Source: Lentisphaeria bacterium (GTDB lineage: Bacteria > Verrucomicrobiota > Lentisphaeria > Oligosphaerales > Oligosphaeraceae). Taken from it: DNA of 14,162 nt. Location of the stretch: the NCBI GenBank assembly GCA_016303095.1, contig JAEDMH010000054.1, positions 1-14,162 of the forward strand, given 5' to 3'. Below, one piece after another: positions 7,454-14,070 of this stretch. Both the position numbers and the translations under genes were made by a program. The notes beneath the pieces were generated by a model. The model made no database searches, had not been told where the DNA came from, and saw only the letters and a program-made list of their open reading frames with translations. How positions within the stretch are numbered: the first letter of the stretch is position 1; each line of letters opens with the position of its first letter.

Positions 7454-8665
7454 ATGTCCACGCTCTATCCTTTCCGCGCCCTTTTGCCCGTGGCGGACAA
7501 GGCCTCCCAAGTCGCCTCCCTCCCCTACGATGTGATGAATCGCCAGGAGGCCCGCCAGGCTGTGGAGGGCAATCCCCTCTCCTTTCTCCGGGTGACCCTG
7601 GCGGATCTGGAATTGCCAGACCAGATCTCCTCCTACGATCCCTCCGTCTATCAGCGGGCGGCGGAAAATCTCCGGGCGTTGCAGGAGAAGGGAATTTTGA
7701 CCCAGGATGACCAGGATTCCTTCTATCTCTATTCCCTGGTGATGGAGGGGCGGCGGCAGACGGGCATTGTGGCCTGCGTCTCCGTGCCGGAATACAACCA
7801 GGGCATCGTCCGCCGTCATGAGTTCACCCGGAAGGAGAAGGAAGACGACCGGACCCGGCACATTTTGACCACGGGGGCCCAGACGGGGCCTGTCTTCCTG
7901 GCCTACCGGGATCAGTCGGAGGCGGATGCCTTGACCCAGGAGGTGATGGAGACCCAGCCGCCTCTCTTCGATTTCACCGCCTCTGACGGCATTCGCCACA
8001 CGGGCTGGAGAATCCCCCGGGAAAAGACCGCCACGCTGGAGAAACTCTTCCAGGAGAAGGTGCCCCTCCTCTACATCGCCGACGGGCATCACCGGGCTGC
8101 CGCCGCCGCCCGGGCCGCCCAGGAGCGCCCCCTGGATCCCCAGGCCGCCTGCACCATGGGGGTCATCTTCCCCGCCAGCCAGCTGAAGATCCTGGCCTAC
8201 AACCGGGTGGTGCGGGATCTAGGCGGATTGTCTCCCCAGGAGTTTCTGGCGCGTCTGGCGGAAGTGGGCGATCTGGGAGAGGAGGCCTCTCCCGTGCCTC
8301 CTGCCGCCGGGCAGGTCTCCTTCTATCTGGAGGGACGCTGGCGCAGCCTCTCCTTCCGCCAGCGCCATCCCGAGGATCCCATTGCCAGCCTGGATGTGAG
8401 TCTCCTTCAGGAGCAGGTCCTGGCTCCCATCCTGGGCATTCAGGATCCCCGCCGGGATCCCCGCATCGACTTCGTGGGGGGCATCCGGGGCACTCGGGAG
8501 TTGGAGGAACGGGTGGACAAGGGAGAGGCTCTGGCCTTCTCTCTCTATCCCACCTCCCTGGAGCAGCTGATGCGGGTGGCGGACGCCCACGGCATCATGC
8601 CCCCGAAATCCACTTGGTTCGAACCCAAACTCCGGGACGGACTCTTCACCCACTGCCTTTCCTAG
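7454..8665 (+). CDS. DUF1015 family protein
   Basis: A 403-residue cytoplasmic protein matching the DUF1015 family from end to end: the N-terminal PFRALLP...SLPYDVM segment, NPLSFLRV near residue 40, the middle stretch around RRHEFTRKEKEDDR, and the hallmark ADGHHR with D210, G211, H212, H213, R214. The clustered Asp/His/Arg suggests a catalytic or metal/nucleotide site, but the reaction is not established to my knowledge. In other genomes the family is often linked to serine-biosynthesis genes; here it lies 37 bases upstream of a lysA-type gene, so a link to amino-acid metabolism is a reasonable inference. No Shine-Dalgarno is visible in the 21-base gap after the lipoprotein gene; the start is chosen because it puts the family N-terminus right after Met. 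Confidence 0.9.
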   Translation: MSTLYPFRALLPVADKASQVASLPYDVMNRQEARQAVEGNPLSFLRVTLADLELPDQISSYDPSVYQRAAENLRALQEKGILTQDDQDSFYLYSLVMEGRRQTGIVACVSVPEYNQGIVRRHEFTRKEKEDDRTRHILTTGAQTGPVFLAYRDQSEADALTQEVMETQPPLFDFTASDGIRHTGWRIPREKTATLEKLFQEKVPLLYIADGHHRAAAAARAAQERPLDPQAACTMGVIFPASQLKILAYNRVVRDLGGLSPQEFLARLAEVGDLGEEASPVPPAAGQVSFYLEGRWRSLSFRQRHPEDPIASLDVSLLQEQVLAPILGIQDPRRDPRIDFVGGIRGTRELEERVDKGEALAFSLYPTSLEQLMRVADAHGIMPPKSTWFEPKLRDGLFTHCLS

Positions 8666-8702
8666 CCTCCTAGCCTCCTTTTTTGCTCCGCAGAACACGA
8701 CG

Positions 8703-9974
8703 ATGCAGATCCACGACGATGGCCAAATCTACCTGGAGGGGGTTTCCGTAGAGGAACTGGCCTCCACCTACGGAACCCCCCTCTATGTCTACGAGGAAAA
8801 CCGGATCCGGGAAAACTTCCGACGCGCCCTGGGCGCCTTCCGGAAGTACTACCCCGACACCCGCTTCTTCTATGCCATCAAGGCCAATAACAATCTGGCG
8901 GTGGCCAATATCCTCCGCCAGGAAGGGGCCGGCATTGATGCCGCCAGCGTCAATGAAATCCTCCTGGCCAAGGAAATGGGCCTGGGGGGAGACGAGGTGA
9001 TGTTTTCCGGAAACTTCCTCTCCGACGAGGACATCCGCCAGGGGGTGGAGTCCGGGGTCATCTTCAATTTGGATGATCTCTCCCTGCTGCCCCGCCTCCT
9101 GAAGCACGGCGTGCCCGAACGTCTCTCCTTCCGGGTGAATCCCGGCTACGGACAGTGCGACATCGGCGCCTTCGTCTGCAACGCCGGCCCCGAGGCCAAG
9201 TTCGGCCTGCATCCCGATCAGGTGCTGCCCGCCTATCGCGCCGCCCGGGACGCCGGAGTGAAGCGCTTCGGCGCCCACATGATGCCTGGCTCCTCCATCC
9301 GGGATCCGGAATACTTCGGATACGTCACCGGACTCCTGATGGATCTGGTGGGCCGGGCCGGCCAGGAATTGGGCATTGACTTCGATTTCATCGATCTGGG
9401 AGGCGGCCTGGGCATCCCCTACCGCCACGAAGATCCTTGCCTGGATCTCTCCGCCGCCGCCGAACGGGTGGCCCAGGTCTTCCAGCAGAAAATCGCCCAA
9501 TATGGCCTGAAGCCCCCCCGCTTGATGATGGAGCCCGCCCGCTACTTCGTGGGAGATGCCGGATACATCATCGGACGGGTCCATACGGTGAAAGATTCCT
9601 ACAAGCGCATTCTGGGCACGGACATCGGCATGAATGTCCTGGCCCGTCCCGCCCTCTATGGCGCCTATCACCACATCTATGTGAATCGCCGGGAGGCGGA
9701 GGAACGCATCCCCCTGAATCTCTGCGGACAGCTCTGCGAGAACACGGACCTATGGGTGCGGGATCGGGAACTGCCCCGGGGCACCCAGGTGGGGGATCTG
9801 GTGGTGGTGGAGAATGCCGGCGCCTACGGCTACGCCATGAGCTACCAATACAACGGACGCCTCCGTCCCGCTGAAGTCCTGGTGAATGGGGAGCGCCACG
9901 AGTTGGTTCGCAAGGCCGAGACCTTCCAGGAACTGGTGGAACTCATGCAAGTCCCCTCCCGCCTGAAAGCTTGA
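8703..9974 (+). CDS. lysA: diaminopimelate decarboxylase-type PLP enzyme (fold III), divergent
   Basis: A 423-residue member of the alanine-racemase-fold (fold III) decarboxylases. LysA converts meso-diaminopimelate to lysine and CO2, the last step of lysine synthesis. The PLP lysine is K60 in FYAIKANNN; the phosphate-binding glycine loop is 233-237 (GGGLG); EPAR at 277-280 matches the family EPGR; C345 in LCENTD matches the CES.D motif from the partner subunit; and AGAYGYAMSYQYN (from about 372) with RPAEVLV matches the C-terminal active-site segment. Departures from textbook LysA: the HIGS motif, whose His stacks on PLP, reads MPGS (H192, M193, M194), and the substrate loop is PGYGQCDIGAF. 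It may be a lineage-specific LysA or have another basic or dicarboxylic amino-acid substrate. No clear Shine-Dalgarno is present. A strong hairpin follows the stop. Confidence 0.82.
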   Translation: MQIHDDGQIYLEGVSVEELASTYGTPLYVYEENRIRENFRRALGAFRKYYPDTRFFYAIKANNNLAVANILRQEGAGIDAASVNEILLAKEMGLGGDEVMFSGNFLSDEDIRQGVESGVIFNLDDLSLLPRLLKHGVPERLSFRVNPGYGQCDIGAFVCNAGPEAKFGLHPDQVLPAYRAARDAGVKRFGAHMMPGSSIRDPEYFGYVTGLLMDLVGRAGQELGIDFDFIDLGGGLGIPYRHEDPCLDLSAAAERVAQVFQQKIAQYGLKPPRLMMEPARYFVGDAGYIIGRVHTVKDSYKRILGTDIGMNVLARPALYGAYHHIYVNRREAEERIPLNLCGQLCENTDLWVRDRELPRGTQVGDLVVVENAGAYGYAMSYQYNGRLRPAEVLVNGERHELVRKAETFQELVELMQVPSRLKA

Positions 9975-9977
9975 GGA

Positions 9978-10024
9978 AGAGGGGAGAAATCCTCTCCCCT
10001 CTCCTGGAAATTTCCTTCTTTTTT
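9978..10024 (+). terminator. hairpin terminator after lysA
   Basis: A perfect 10-bp stem pairs AGAGGGGAGA (9978-9987) with TCTCCCCTCT (9993-10002) around a 5-base loop. It is followed by GGAAATTTCC and then a T-rich run ending in TTCTTTTTT (to 10024). The main T-tract begins about 14 bases past the stem, later than in a standard intrinsic terminator, but the strength of the stem and the place right after a stop codon support a transcript end. Confidence 0.6.
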
Positions 10025-10129
10025 GCGTAATAGAGATTGTACATCCCTCCCCACGGAAACACACCCCCATGGAAGACGACGCCTCCCCCTTGGGGATAGC
10101 CTTCTTCCCTCCCTACGGAGTACCCCGAC
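10025..10129 (+). other. leader region of the envelope gene cluster
   Basis: No gene is seen between the lysA hairpin and the LpoB-like gene. A promoter is expected here because a new transcription unit seems to begin, but I find no convincing -35/-10 pair. A small stem (TCCCC 10084-10088 with GGGGA 10092-10096) lies in the leader. GGAG at 10117-10120 is the ribosome site for the ATG at 10130. Confidence 0.4.
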
Positions 10130-10687
10130 ATGAAGAACGTGAAACATCTGGCTTGGCCGGCTCTCGCCTTGTCCCTGATTCTCTCTCTGGCCTCCTGCAC
10201 CACCAAAACCGCCTACATCCCCAATGATGTCCATGCCCAGGCCGTCAGCGGCTTCTCCCAGGATGACATCAACGACACCATCTACGTCGCCGTGGATTCC
10301 CTGCTGACCCTGGACCGCATCAAGGCCCCCGAGGGCTCCTCTCGGGCGGTGGTCATCGTGGAAAATGTGGTCAACGACACCCTCTCCCGGGGACGGGATG
10401 CCGAAGCGCTGGCGGAGGGGCTGGGGCTGAGTCTCCGGGAAGAGTTGACCAACAGCGGGAAGATCGTGGTCTACAACCGGGAGGCGGCCCAGTATGCCAC
10501 GGTGCAGGTGACGCCCCAGTACATCCTCAAGGGACGCCTCACCCAGAGAAATCTCCGCCAGGACAATTCCGATATCCAAATCGAATACAGTCTGAATCTC
10601 ACCCTTATCGATCTGGCCAGCGGCCTGGAGTTCTGGCAAAAGAGAATCCCCCTGCGCAAGTTGGCTGCCCGAAAGAACGTCTTCTAG
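10130..10687 (+). CDS. LpoB/FlgO-like outer-membrane lipoprotein
   Basis: A 185-residue predicted lipoprotein. The signal peptide ends in a textbook lipobox, LASC, with the acylated cysteine at C23. The mature part follows the LpoB pattern: a region around FSQDDINDTIYVAVDSLL; strand plus N-x-T turn (VVIVENVVNDT); a helix leading to L..SGKIVVY; then ILKGRLTQ, and a two-strand end YSLNLTLIDLASGLEFWQKRIPLRK, which mirrors the LpoB ending of Y.L.L.L.D..TG...W....I.K. E. coli LpoB activates penicillin-binding protein PBP1B; FlgO of Vibrio has the related fold in flagellar outer-membrane structures. No PBP gene is nearby, so activation of a PBP is not implied. It heads a cluster with two other exported proteins, 97 bases upstream of the next. 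Start supported by GGAG nine bases before ATG. Confidence 0.8.
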   Translation: MKNVKHLAWPALALSLILSLASCTTKTAYIPNDVHAQAVSGFSQDDINDTIYVAVDSLLTLDRIKAPEGSSRAVVIVENVVNDTLSRGRDAEALAEGLGLSLREELTNSGKIVVYNREAAQYATVQVTPQYILKGRLTQRNLRQDNSDIQIEYSLNLTLIDLASGLEFWQKRIPLRKLAARKNVF

Positions 10688-10784
10688 GCATGACGCCCTC
10701 CGGGCAAGGGGAATCCGTCCTCTCGCCCTGCCATGCTCTACTCCCTTACGCTCTCTCCCTCCCCCCGAATAGGAGAATCCTAGG

Positions 10785-12224
10785 ATGAAAAAGTGGATGT
10801 CTTTTCTTGTCTTGTCCTGTGTCCTGACCCTGTGCGCCCAGGAGGCTGAACCGGTGGAGGTGGGAGAGGAGGCCGTGGCGGAGAGCCCGGCGGTGCAGCA
10901 GACGGAGGCGTCGGAGGCCGTGGCGGAGAGCCCGGCGGTGCAGCAGACGGAGGCGTCGGAGGAGGCGCTGGAGGCCGAGGCGTCGTCGGAGAGTGGCTTG
11001 AACGAGGATCTTCTGGCTGCCGGTCCCTCCAGTCGGGAGATGATGGAGGAGTGCTTCGAGGAATACGCCCGGGAGCGGGGATTCGCCTATGGGGTGCCCA
11101 CGGCCCAGGGGGTGACCTATGGGAAGGAGGTGGCTTCGGTGAAGGTGGGGGCGGATTCTCCCCATTTCATCAAGGCCCGCACCATGGCTTTTGAACGGGC
11201 CTTCCAGGATGGCGTCGCCCGGCTGGTGATGGATTTCGCGGGAAAGGAGGTGGTCACGGTCTGCCGGGAATACTTCAGAGACGATAGCGACGACATTTTC
11301 GATGCCTCCGCCTCTTTGGAGGATGTGGCCCAGCGCATCACCGAAAAGGCGGTCATGCTGACGGAGAAGGAGTTGGATGCCGCCCTGGTGGAACTGGGGG
11401 TCTCTCCGGAGGAATTGAATCAGAAGAGCGTCGCAGAACGGCGCAATATCTTCACGGATCGTCTGGTGACGAAGGCCGTGAAGAAGGCCGTGGGGGATTC
11501 CTCCGGCATCGTGCCGGTCTGCTCCTTCGAGTGCGTGGATCAAGCTGGCGCCTACTCCGTGGGCGTGGTTTTCCGCTTCGACCAGAAGAGCCGGGAAATT
11601 GCCCGATGCCTGGCCAAGAAGGTGCGCCCCCCCGCCCGCCATCCTGGGGCTCCCGTGAATACGCTGCTGCCTCCCCAGGAAAGCCTGGTGAACCAGTTCG
11701 GCGTCCGGGTGGTGATCGATGAGGAGGGAATGCCCGCTCTCCTGAGCTTCGCCCAGTTCGGGGTGAGCGACAGCACGGATTCCCGCCGCCTGGAGCGGAA
11801 CCAAGAGGCCGCTCTCCGTCAGGCGGAAAGCCTGGCGGATCAGCAAATGACCCTCTTTGTCAACAGCTCCCTTCAAGTGGAGAATGTCTCCGAGACGGGG
11901 GAGGAGGAAATCGAGAATGTCCTGCACTTCGACAACGGCGAGACGTATGCCCAGAACGTGGTGCAGTATGTGGATCGCCTGCGGAGCAACAGCACCCGCC
12001 AGGGAAGCGACACCTTGGCGGGACGCCGCACCCTGGTCTCCCGCATCCTTTCCCATCCCAGCGGCCACAAGGTGGCCATGGTGGTGCGCATGTGGAGCTT
12101 CCGTAGTTTGGACGAGGTGAAGAAAACCCTCCAGGAACCCAAGAAGACGACCCCTGCCCCTGTCCGAAAGACCAGGGTCCAGGAAGCTCCTGCCCTTCGG
12201 AAGGGGCGCACTTACGACTTTTAA
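10785..12224 (+). CDS. exported protein with LPP20/FlgP-like patterns, unknown function
   Basis: A 479-residue exported protein; I do not recognise a named family with confidence. A signal peptide covers about residues 1-19 (hydrophobic FLVLSCVLTLCA). Residues 29-58 are two exact copies of a 15-residue acidic unit (EAVAESPAVQQTEAS), followed by more Glu/Ala/Ser, a flexible linker. Around 109-150 a strand followed by an alanine-patterned helix (KARTMAFERAFQDGVARL) resembles the LPP20/FlgP and FlgT N-terminal pattern; around 320-385 a second strand-helix unit (QEAALRQAESLADQQMTLF) looks alike, so the fold may occur twice. The C-terminus is basic and Pro-rich, ending KGRTYDF. AGGAG lies nine bases before ATG. 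The gene ends nine bases before the FlgT-like gene, so the two are certainly one transcript. Confidence 0.7.
   Translation: MKKWMSFLVLSCVLTLCAQEAEPVEVGEEAVAESPAVQQTEASEAVAESPAVQQTEASEEALEAEASSESGLNEDLLAAGPSSREMMEECFEEYARERGFAYGVPTAQGVTYGKEVASVKVGADSPHFIKARTMAFERAFQDGVARLVMDFAGKEVVTVCREYFRDDSDDIFDASASLEDVAQRITEKAVMLTEKELDAALVELGVSPEELNQKSVAERRNIFTDRLVTKAVKKAVGDSSGIVPVCSFECVDQAGAYSVGVVFRFDQKSREIARCLAKKVRPPARHPGAPVNTLLPPQESLVNQFGVRVVIDEEGMPALLSFAQFGVSDSTDSRRLERNQEAALRQAESLADQQMTLFVNSSLQVENVSETGEEEIENVLHFDNGETYAQNVVQYVDRLRSNSTRQGSDTLAGRRTLVSRILSHPSGHKVAMVVRMWSFRSLDEVKKTLQEPKKTTPAPVRKTRVQEAPALRKGRTYDF
10869..10958 (+). repeat. perfect 45-bp direct tandem repeat inside the 479-residue gene
   Basis: Two identical 45-base units, 10869-10913 and 10914-10958, each starting GAGGCCGTGGCG and in frame, coding the same 15 residues (EAVAESPAVQQTEAS). 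A decayed third part (GAGGAGGCG...) follows. Total identity with no silent change suggests recent duplication, and copy number may vary between strains. The units encode an acidic, proline-containing linker next to the signal peptide. Confidence 0.95.
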
Positions 12225-12226
12225 CC

Positions 12227-12232
12227 AGGAGG
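12227..12232 (+). promoter_or_regulatory. Shine-Dalgarno AGGAGG that decides the FlgT-like start
   Basis: The perfect AGGAGG ends one base before an ATG at 12234, too close to serve it, but ten bases before the ATG at 12243 (another follows at 12246). The later start also gives a cleaner signal peptide. Confidence 0.7.
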
Positions 12233-12242
12233 AATGACCGCT

Positions 12243-13544
12243 ATGATGACACGCTTCTTTTGCCTCCTCGCCTTGACGGGCCTCTTGGGGATGACGGGAC
12301 TTCTCCGGGGGGAGGAAGTGCTGGTGCAAAGCCAGGGGACGGGCCGCACCTACCGGGCCGCCATCGCCGAAGCCCTGATCTCCGCCCTGGAACAGCAGAC
12401 GGGAATGCAGCTCTCCTCCACTCAGCGCACGGCCTTGGCCTCTTCCGAGGATAGCGTGGAGATTCTGGGAGAGACGCCCCAGGATCGTCAGGAACTCCAC
12501 GATTCCCTTCAGGCGGAATGCAAAAAATGGTCTGAGGGACGCATTCAGGGCTACCAGGTGCTGGACAGCCAGCGGGATCCCGCCACGGGCCTCTATACCG
12601 TGGAAGTCCAGGTCTCCTTCCCCGGACGCTATGTGGTGGGAACGGATCCCGATGCCCGCCGACGCATGGCCGTGGGCGCCTTCTACATGAAAGCCTCCAC
12701 GGTCAATGTCTACGGCACTCCCGTGGAAACGGCCACTTGGACGGAGATGTTCTCCAATGCCCTCAATGTCCAACTGACCCAGAGCCGGAAATTCACCATG
12801 CTGGATCGTCGCTTCGAAAGCGCCGTCCGGGAGGAACTCCGAAAGATCTCCGGAGAGAATGCCGCGCCGGGAGATGCCGCCCGACTCTGCCAAAAGCTGG
12901 GCACCGACTACCTGGTGGTGGGCACTCTCCTCTTCTGCGATGTCCCCGTCCCCCCCGTGAACCCCTACACCGGCAAAGCCATGCCCGTGGTCTCCGCTCC
13001 CTTCGTGGATGTGACCTATCGGGTGATTCTGGCCCCCACGGGACAGCTGAAATGGAGCGACAACATCAAGATCGACGCCACCGAGTTCTCGGCCTCCAGT
13101 CTGGCGGATTTCATCGCCCAGTCGGCAGAAAGCGCCGCCGCCCGGGTGTCGGATAGCATTCTCAGCGCCATCCTGCCCTTCGAGGTGGTGAAGGCCTATC
13201 CCGATGGACGGGTGATTCTCGGGGAAGGGGGAAAATCCCTCCAGGCCGGGGAACTCCTCCGGGTCTACCTCCTGGGGGAGGAAGTCTACGATACCAGAAC
13301 CGGAGAGCTCCTGGATGCCCTGGAGGAACCCATCGGCATGGTGCTCATCGAACGGGTCACCGAAAAACTGAGCTACGGACGACTGGTGGAGGGAGACCCC
13401 GCTAAACTCACCGTGGGGGCTAGGGTGCGCCGAGATCCCTCCTATCTCCTGGATCCCCGAAACGACACCCCCCAGGAAAACGTCCCCTCCTCTCCCTCCC
13501 AGGTGAAAGGCGGAGTGGGCGGAGGGGTGGTCCTCCCCTTCTAA
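12243..13544 (+). CDS. FlgT-like three-domain envelope protein (CsgG-related middle domain)
   Basis: A 433-residue exported protein (436 if the ATG at 12234 is used). After the signal peptide (MMTRFFCLLALTGLLGMTGLLRG) comes an N-terminal unit of FlgT_N/LPP20 type (GTGRTYRAAIAEALISALEQ, near 32-51). The middle, about 130-300, is CsgG/TolB-N-like: strand FTMLDRRF near 185, helix, then LGTDYLVVGTLL near 218. The C-terminal 85 residues read like FlgT_C, an SH3-like module: DGRVIL, LQAGELLRVY, DTRTGELL, IGMVLIERV, then VGARVRRDP. In Vibrio, FlgT builds the H ring around the flagellar motor. No flagellar genes are visible here and the partners are LpoB-like and LPP20-like proteins, so I infer a periplasmic or outer-membrane assembly that need not be flagellar. 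FlgT of Vibrio is somewhat shorter (about 380 residues). Confidence 0.75.
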   Translation: MMTRFFCLLALTGLLGMTGLLRGEEVLVQSQGTGRTYRAAIAEALISALEQQTGMQLSSTQRTALASSEDSVEILGETPQDRQELHDSLQAECKKWSEGRIQGYQVLDSQRDPATGLYTVEVQVSFPGRYVVGTDPDARRRMAVGAFYMKASTVNVYGTPVETATWTEMFSNALNVQLTQSRKFTMLDRRFESAVREELRKISGENAAPGDAARLCQKLGTDYLVVGTLLFCDVPVPPVNPYTGKAMPVVSAPFVDVTYRVILAPTGQLKWSDNIKIDATEFSASSLADFIAQSAESAAARVSDSILSAILPFEVVKAYPDGRVILGEGGKSLQAGELLRVYLLGEEVYDTRTGELLDALEEPIGMVLIERVTEKLSYGRLVEGDPAKLTVGARVRRDPSYLLDPRNDTPQENVPSSPSQVKGGVGGGVVLPF

Positions 13545-13550
13545 TTTCCT

Positions 13551-13590
13551 CCCCCCCCCCTGGCCGGATTCTTTCAAAAAAATCCACCAG
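13551..13590 (+). other. C10 tract and imperfect hairpin after the envelope cluster
   Basis: Ten C residues in a row (13551-13560) follow the stop codon, then an imperfect hairpin: CTGG (13560-13563) with CCAG (13587-13590) and inside it GGATT (13566-13570) with AATCC (13581-13585), loop A-rich. There is no T-tract after it on the + strand, so termination is only a possibility. It lies just before the tRNA promoter. Confidence 0.35.
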
Positions 13591-13595
13591 GGAAC

Positions 13596-13623
13596 TTGAA
13601 ATGCGACGGGAAAACACTAGATT
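13596..13623 (+). promoter_or_regulatory. sigma-70-type promoter of the tRNA pair
   Basis: TTGAAA (13596-13601) and TAGATT (13618-13623) are separated by 16 bases, matching the -35 (TTGACA) and -10 (TATAAT) consensus at five and four of six positions. Transcription would begin near 13630, about 38 bases before the first tRNA. It is the best promoter match I see in the window and is placed where a tRNA promoter is needed. Confidence 0.6.
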
Positions 13624-13667
13624 AACCGGCGCGTCGTGACTCTTGACGAGCATGCGACCCATTCAGT

Positions 13668-13744
13668 GGACCTGTAGCTCAACTGGATAGAGCGTCTGGC
13701 TACGGACCAGAAGGTTGGGGATTCGAGCTCCTCCAGGTTCACCA
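13668..13744 (+). tRNA. tRNA-Arg (anticodon ACG)
   Basis: A complete 77-base cloverleaf. The acceptor stem pairs GGACCTG with CAGGTTC (one G-U pair); D-stem GCTC/GAGC; anticodon stem TCTGG/CCAGA with loop CTACGGA, anticodon ACG; variable loop of 5; T-stem GGGGA/TCCTC with loop TTCGAGC. The CCA end is encoded. The ACG anticodon is normally edited to inosine (ICG) by TadA and reads CGU, CGC and CGA. Confidence 0.97.
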
Positions 13745-13758
13745 TTCATATTTCCCGT

Positions 13759-13834
13759 GGCGGGGTAGCTCAGTTGGTAGAGCGAAGGACTGAAAATCCT
13801 TGCGTCGCCGGTCCGATCCCGGCCCTTGCCACCA
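13759..13834 (+). tRNA. tRNA-Phe (anticodon GAA)
   Basis: A complete 76-base cloverleaf 14 bases after tRNA-Arg, so probably the same transcript. The acceptor stem pairs GGCGGGG with CCTTGCC (two G-U pairs); D-stem GCTC/GAGC; anticodon stem AAGGA/TCCTT with loop CTGAAAA, anticodon GAA; variable loop GCGTC; T-stem GCCGG/CCGGC. The T-loop reads TCCGATC, so position 55, normally T (pseudouridine), is C. CCA is encoded; its last two bases fall inside the palindrome that follows. Confidence 0.95.
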
Positions 13835-13892
13835 CTTTTTTCAAGCACAAAAGGCGCGACACATGTCGCGCCTTTTGTGCTTGAAAAAAGTG
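13833..13892 (+). terminator. perfect 60-bp palindrome, probable bidirectional terminator
   Basis: Two 29-base arms (13833-13861 and 13864-13892) are exact reverse complements separated by CA. The core, AAAAGGCGCGACA with TGTCGCGCCTTTT, is a classic intrinsic terminator (A-tract, GC-stem, T-tract) that works on either strand; the arms then extend with GTGCTTGAAAAAAGTG. It directly follows tRNA-Phe and would end the tRNA transcript. The perfect pairing well beyond the terminator core is unusual. Confidence 0.8.
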
Positions 13893-13965
13893 TCCCGGCG
13901 TAGCTGAGGGCGCCCTGCGCCCGAAACGAAGCCGGGCCCCCCCCCCTCTCCGGGCACCCCTCCCG

Positions 13966-14019
13966 CCCCGGGCACACCGCCTTCCCCGGGCACACCGCCT
14001 TCCCCGGGCACACCGCCTC
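13966..14019 (+). repeat. 18-bp tandem repeat, three copies
   Basis: CCCCGGGCACACCGCCTT occurs at 13966-13983, 13984-14001 and 14002-14019; the last copy ends in TC instead of TT. Partial relatives of the unit (CCGGGCAC) lie just upstream. The surrounding spacer 13893-14070 is extremely C-rich, with a C10 tract at 13937-13946, and I see no gene in it. Confidence 0.9.
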
Positions 14020-14070
14020 TCCGGCCCCCCCTCGCCCCTCGCCTCTCCGGGCGCCCCATAGTCGCAGTCC

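Noticed and set aside
6092..8092. 666-codon open frame on the minus strand
   Set aside because: It crosses the boundary of two well-supported + strand genes, has His/Pro/Gly-rich composition and no motif; taken as a shadow.
10777..10786. 10-bp palindrome ATCCTAGGAT overlapping the start of the 479-residue gene
   Set aside because: Too short to separate from chance and overlaps the ribosome site; no second copy seen near other genes here.
12234..12242. Earlier ATG for the FlgT-like gene
   Set aside because: It lies only one base after AGGAGG, too close for initiation; the ATG at 12243 is better spaced. Not excluded outright.
10746..13577. 943-codon open frame on the minus strand across the envelope cluster
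   Set aside because: Its translation is rich in His, Gly and Leu without any domain, and it lies wholly opposite three genes that have signal peptides, ribosome sites and family motifs. High GC leaves antisense frames open.
13937..13946. C10 homopolymer (and another at 13551-13560) as phase-variation tracts
   Set aside because: Both are outside coding frames, and no promoter spacing that they could tune is evident; they may also be prone to sequencing error.
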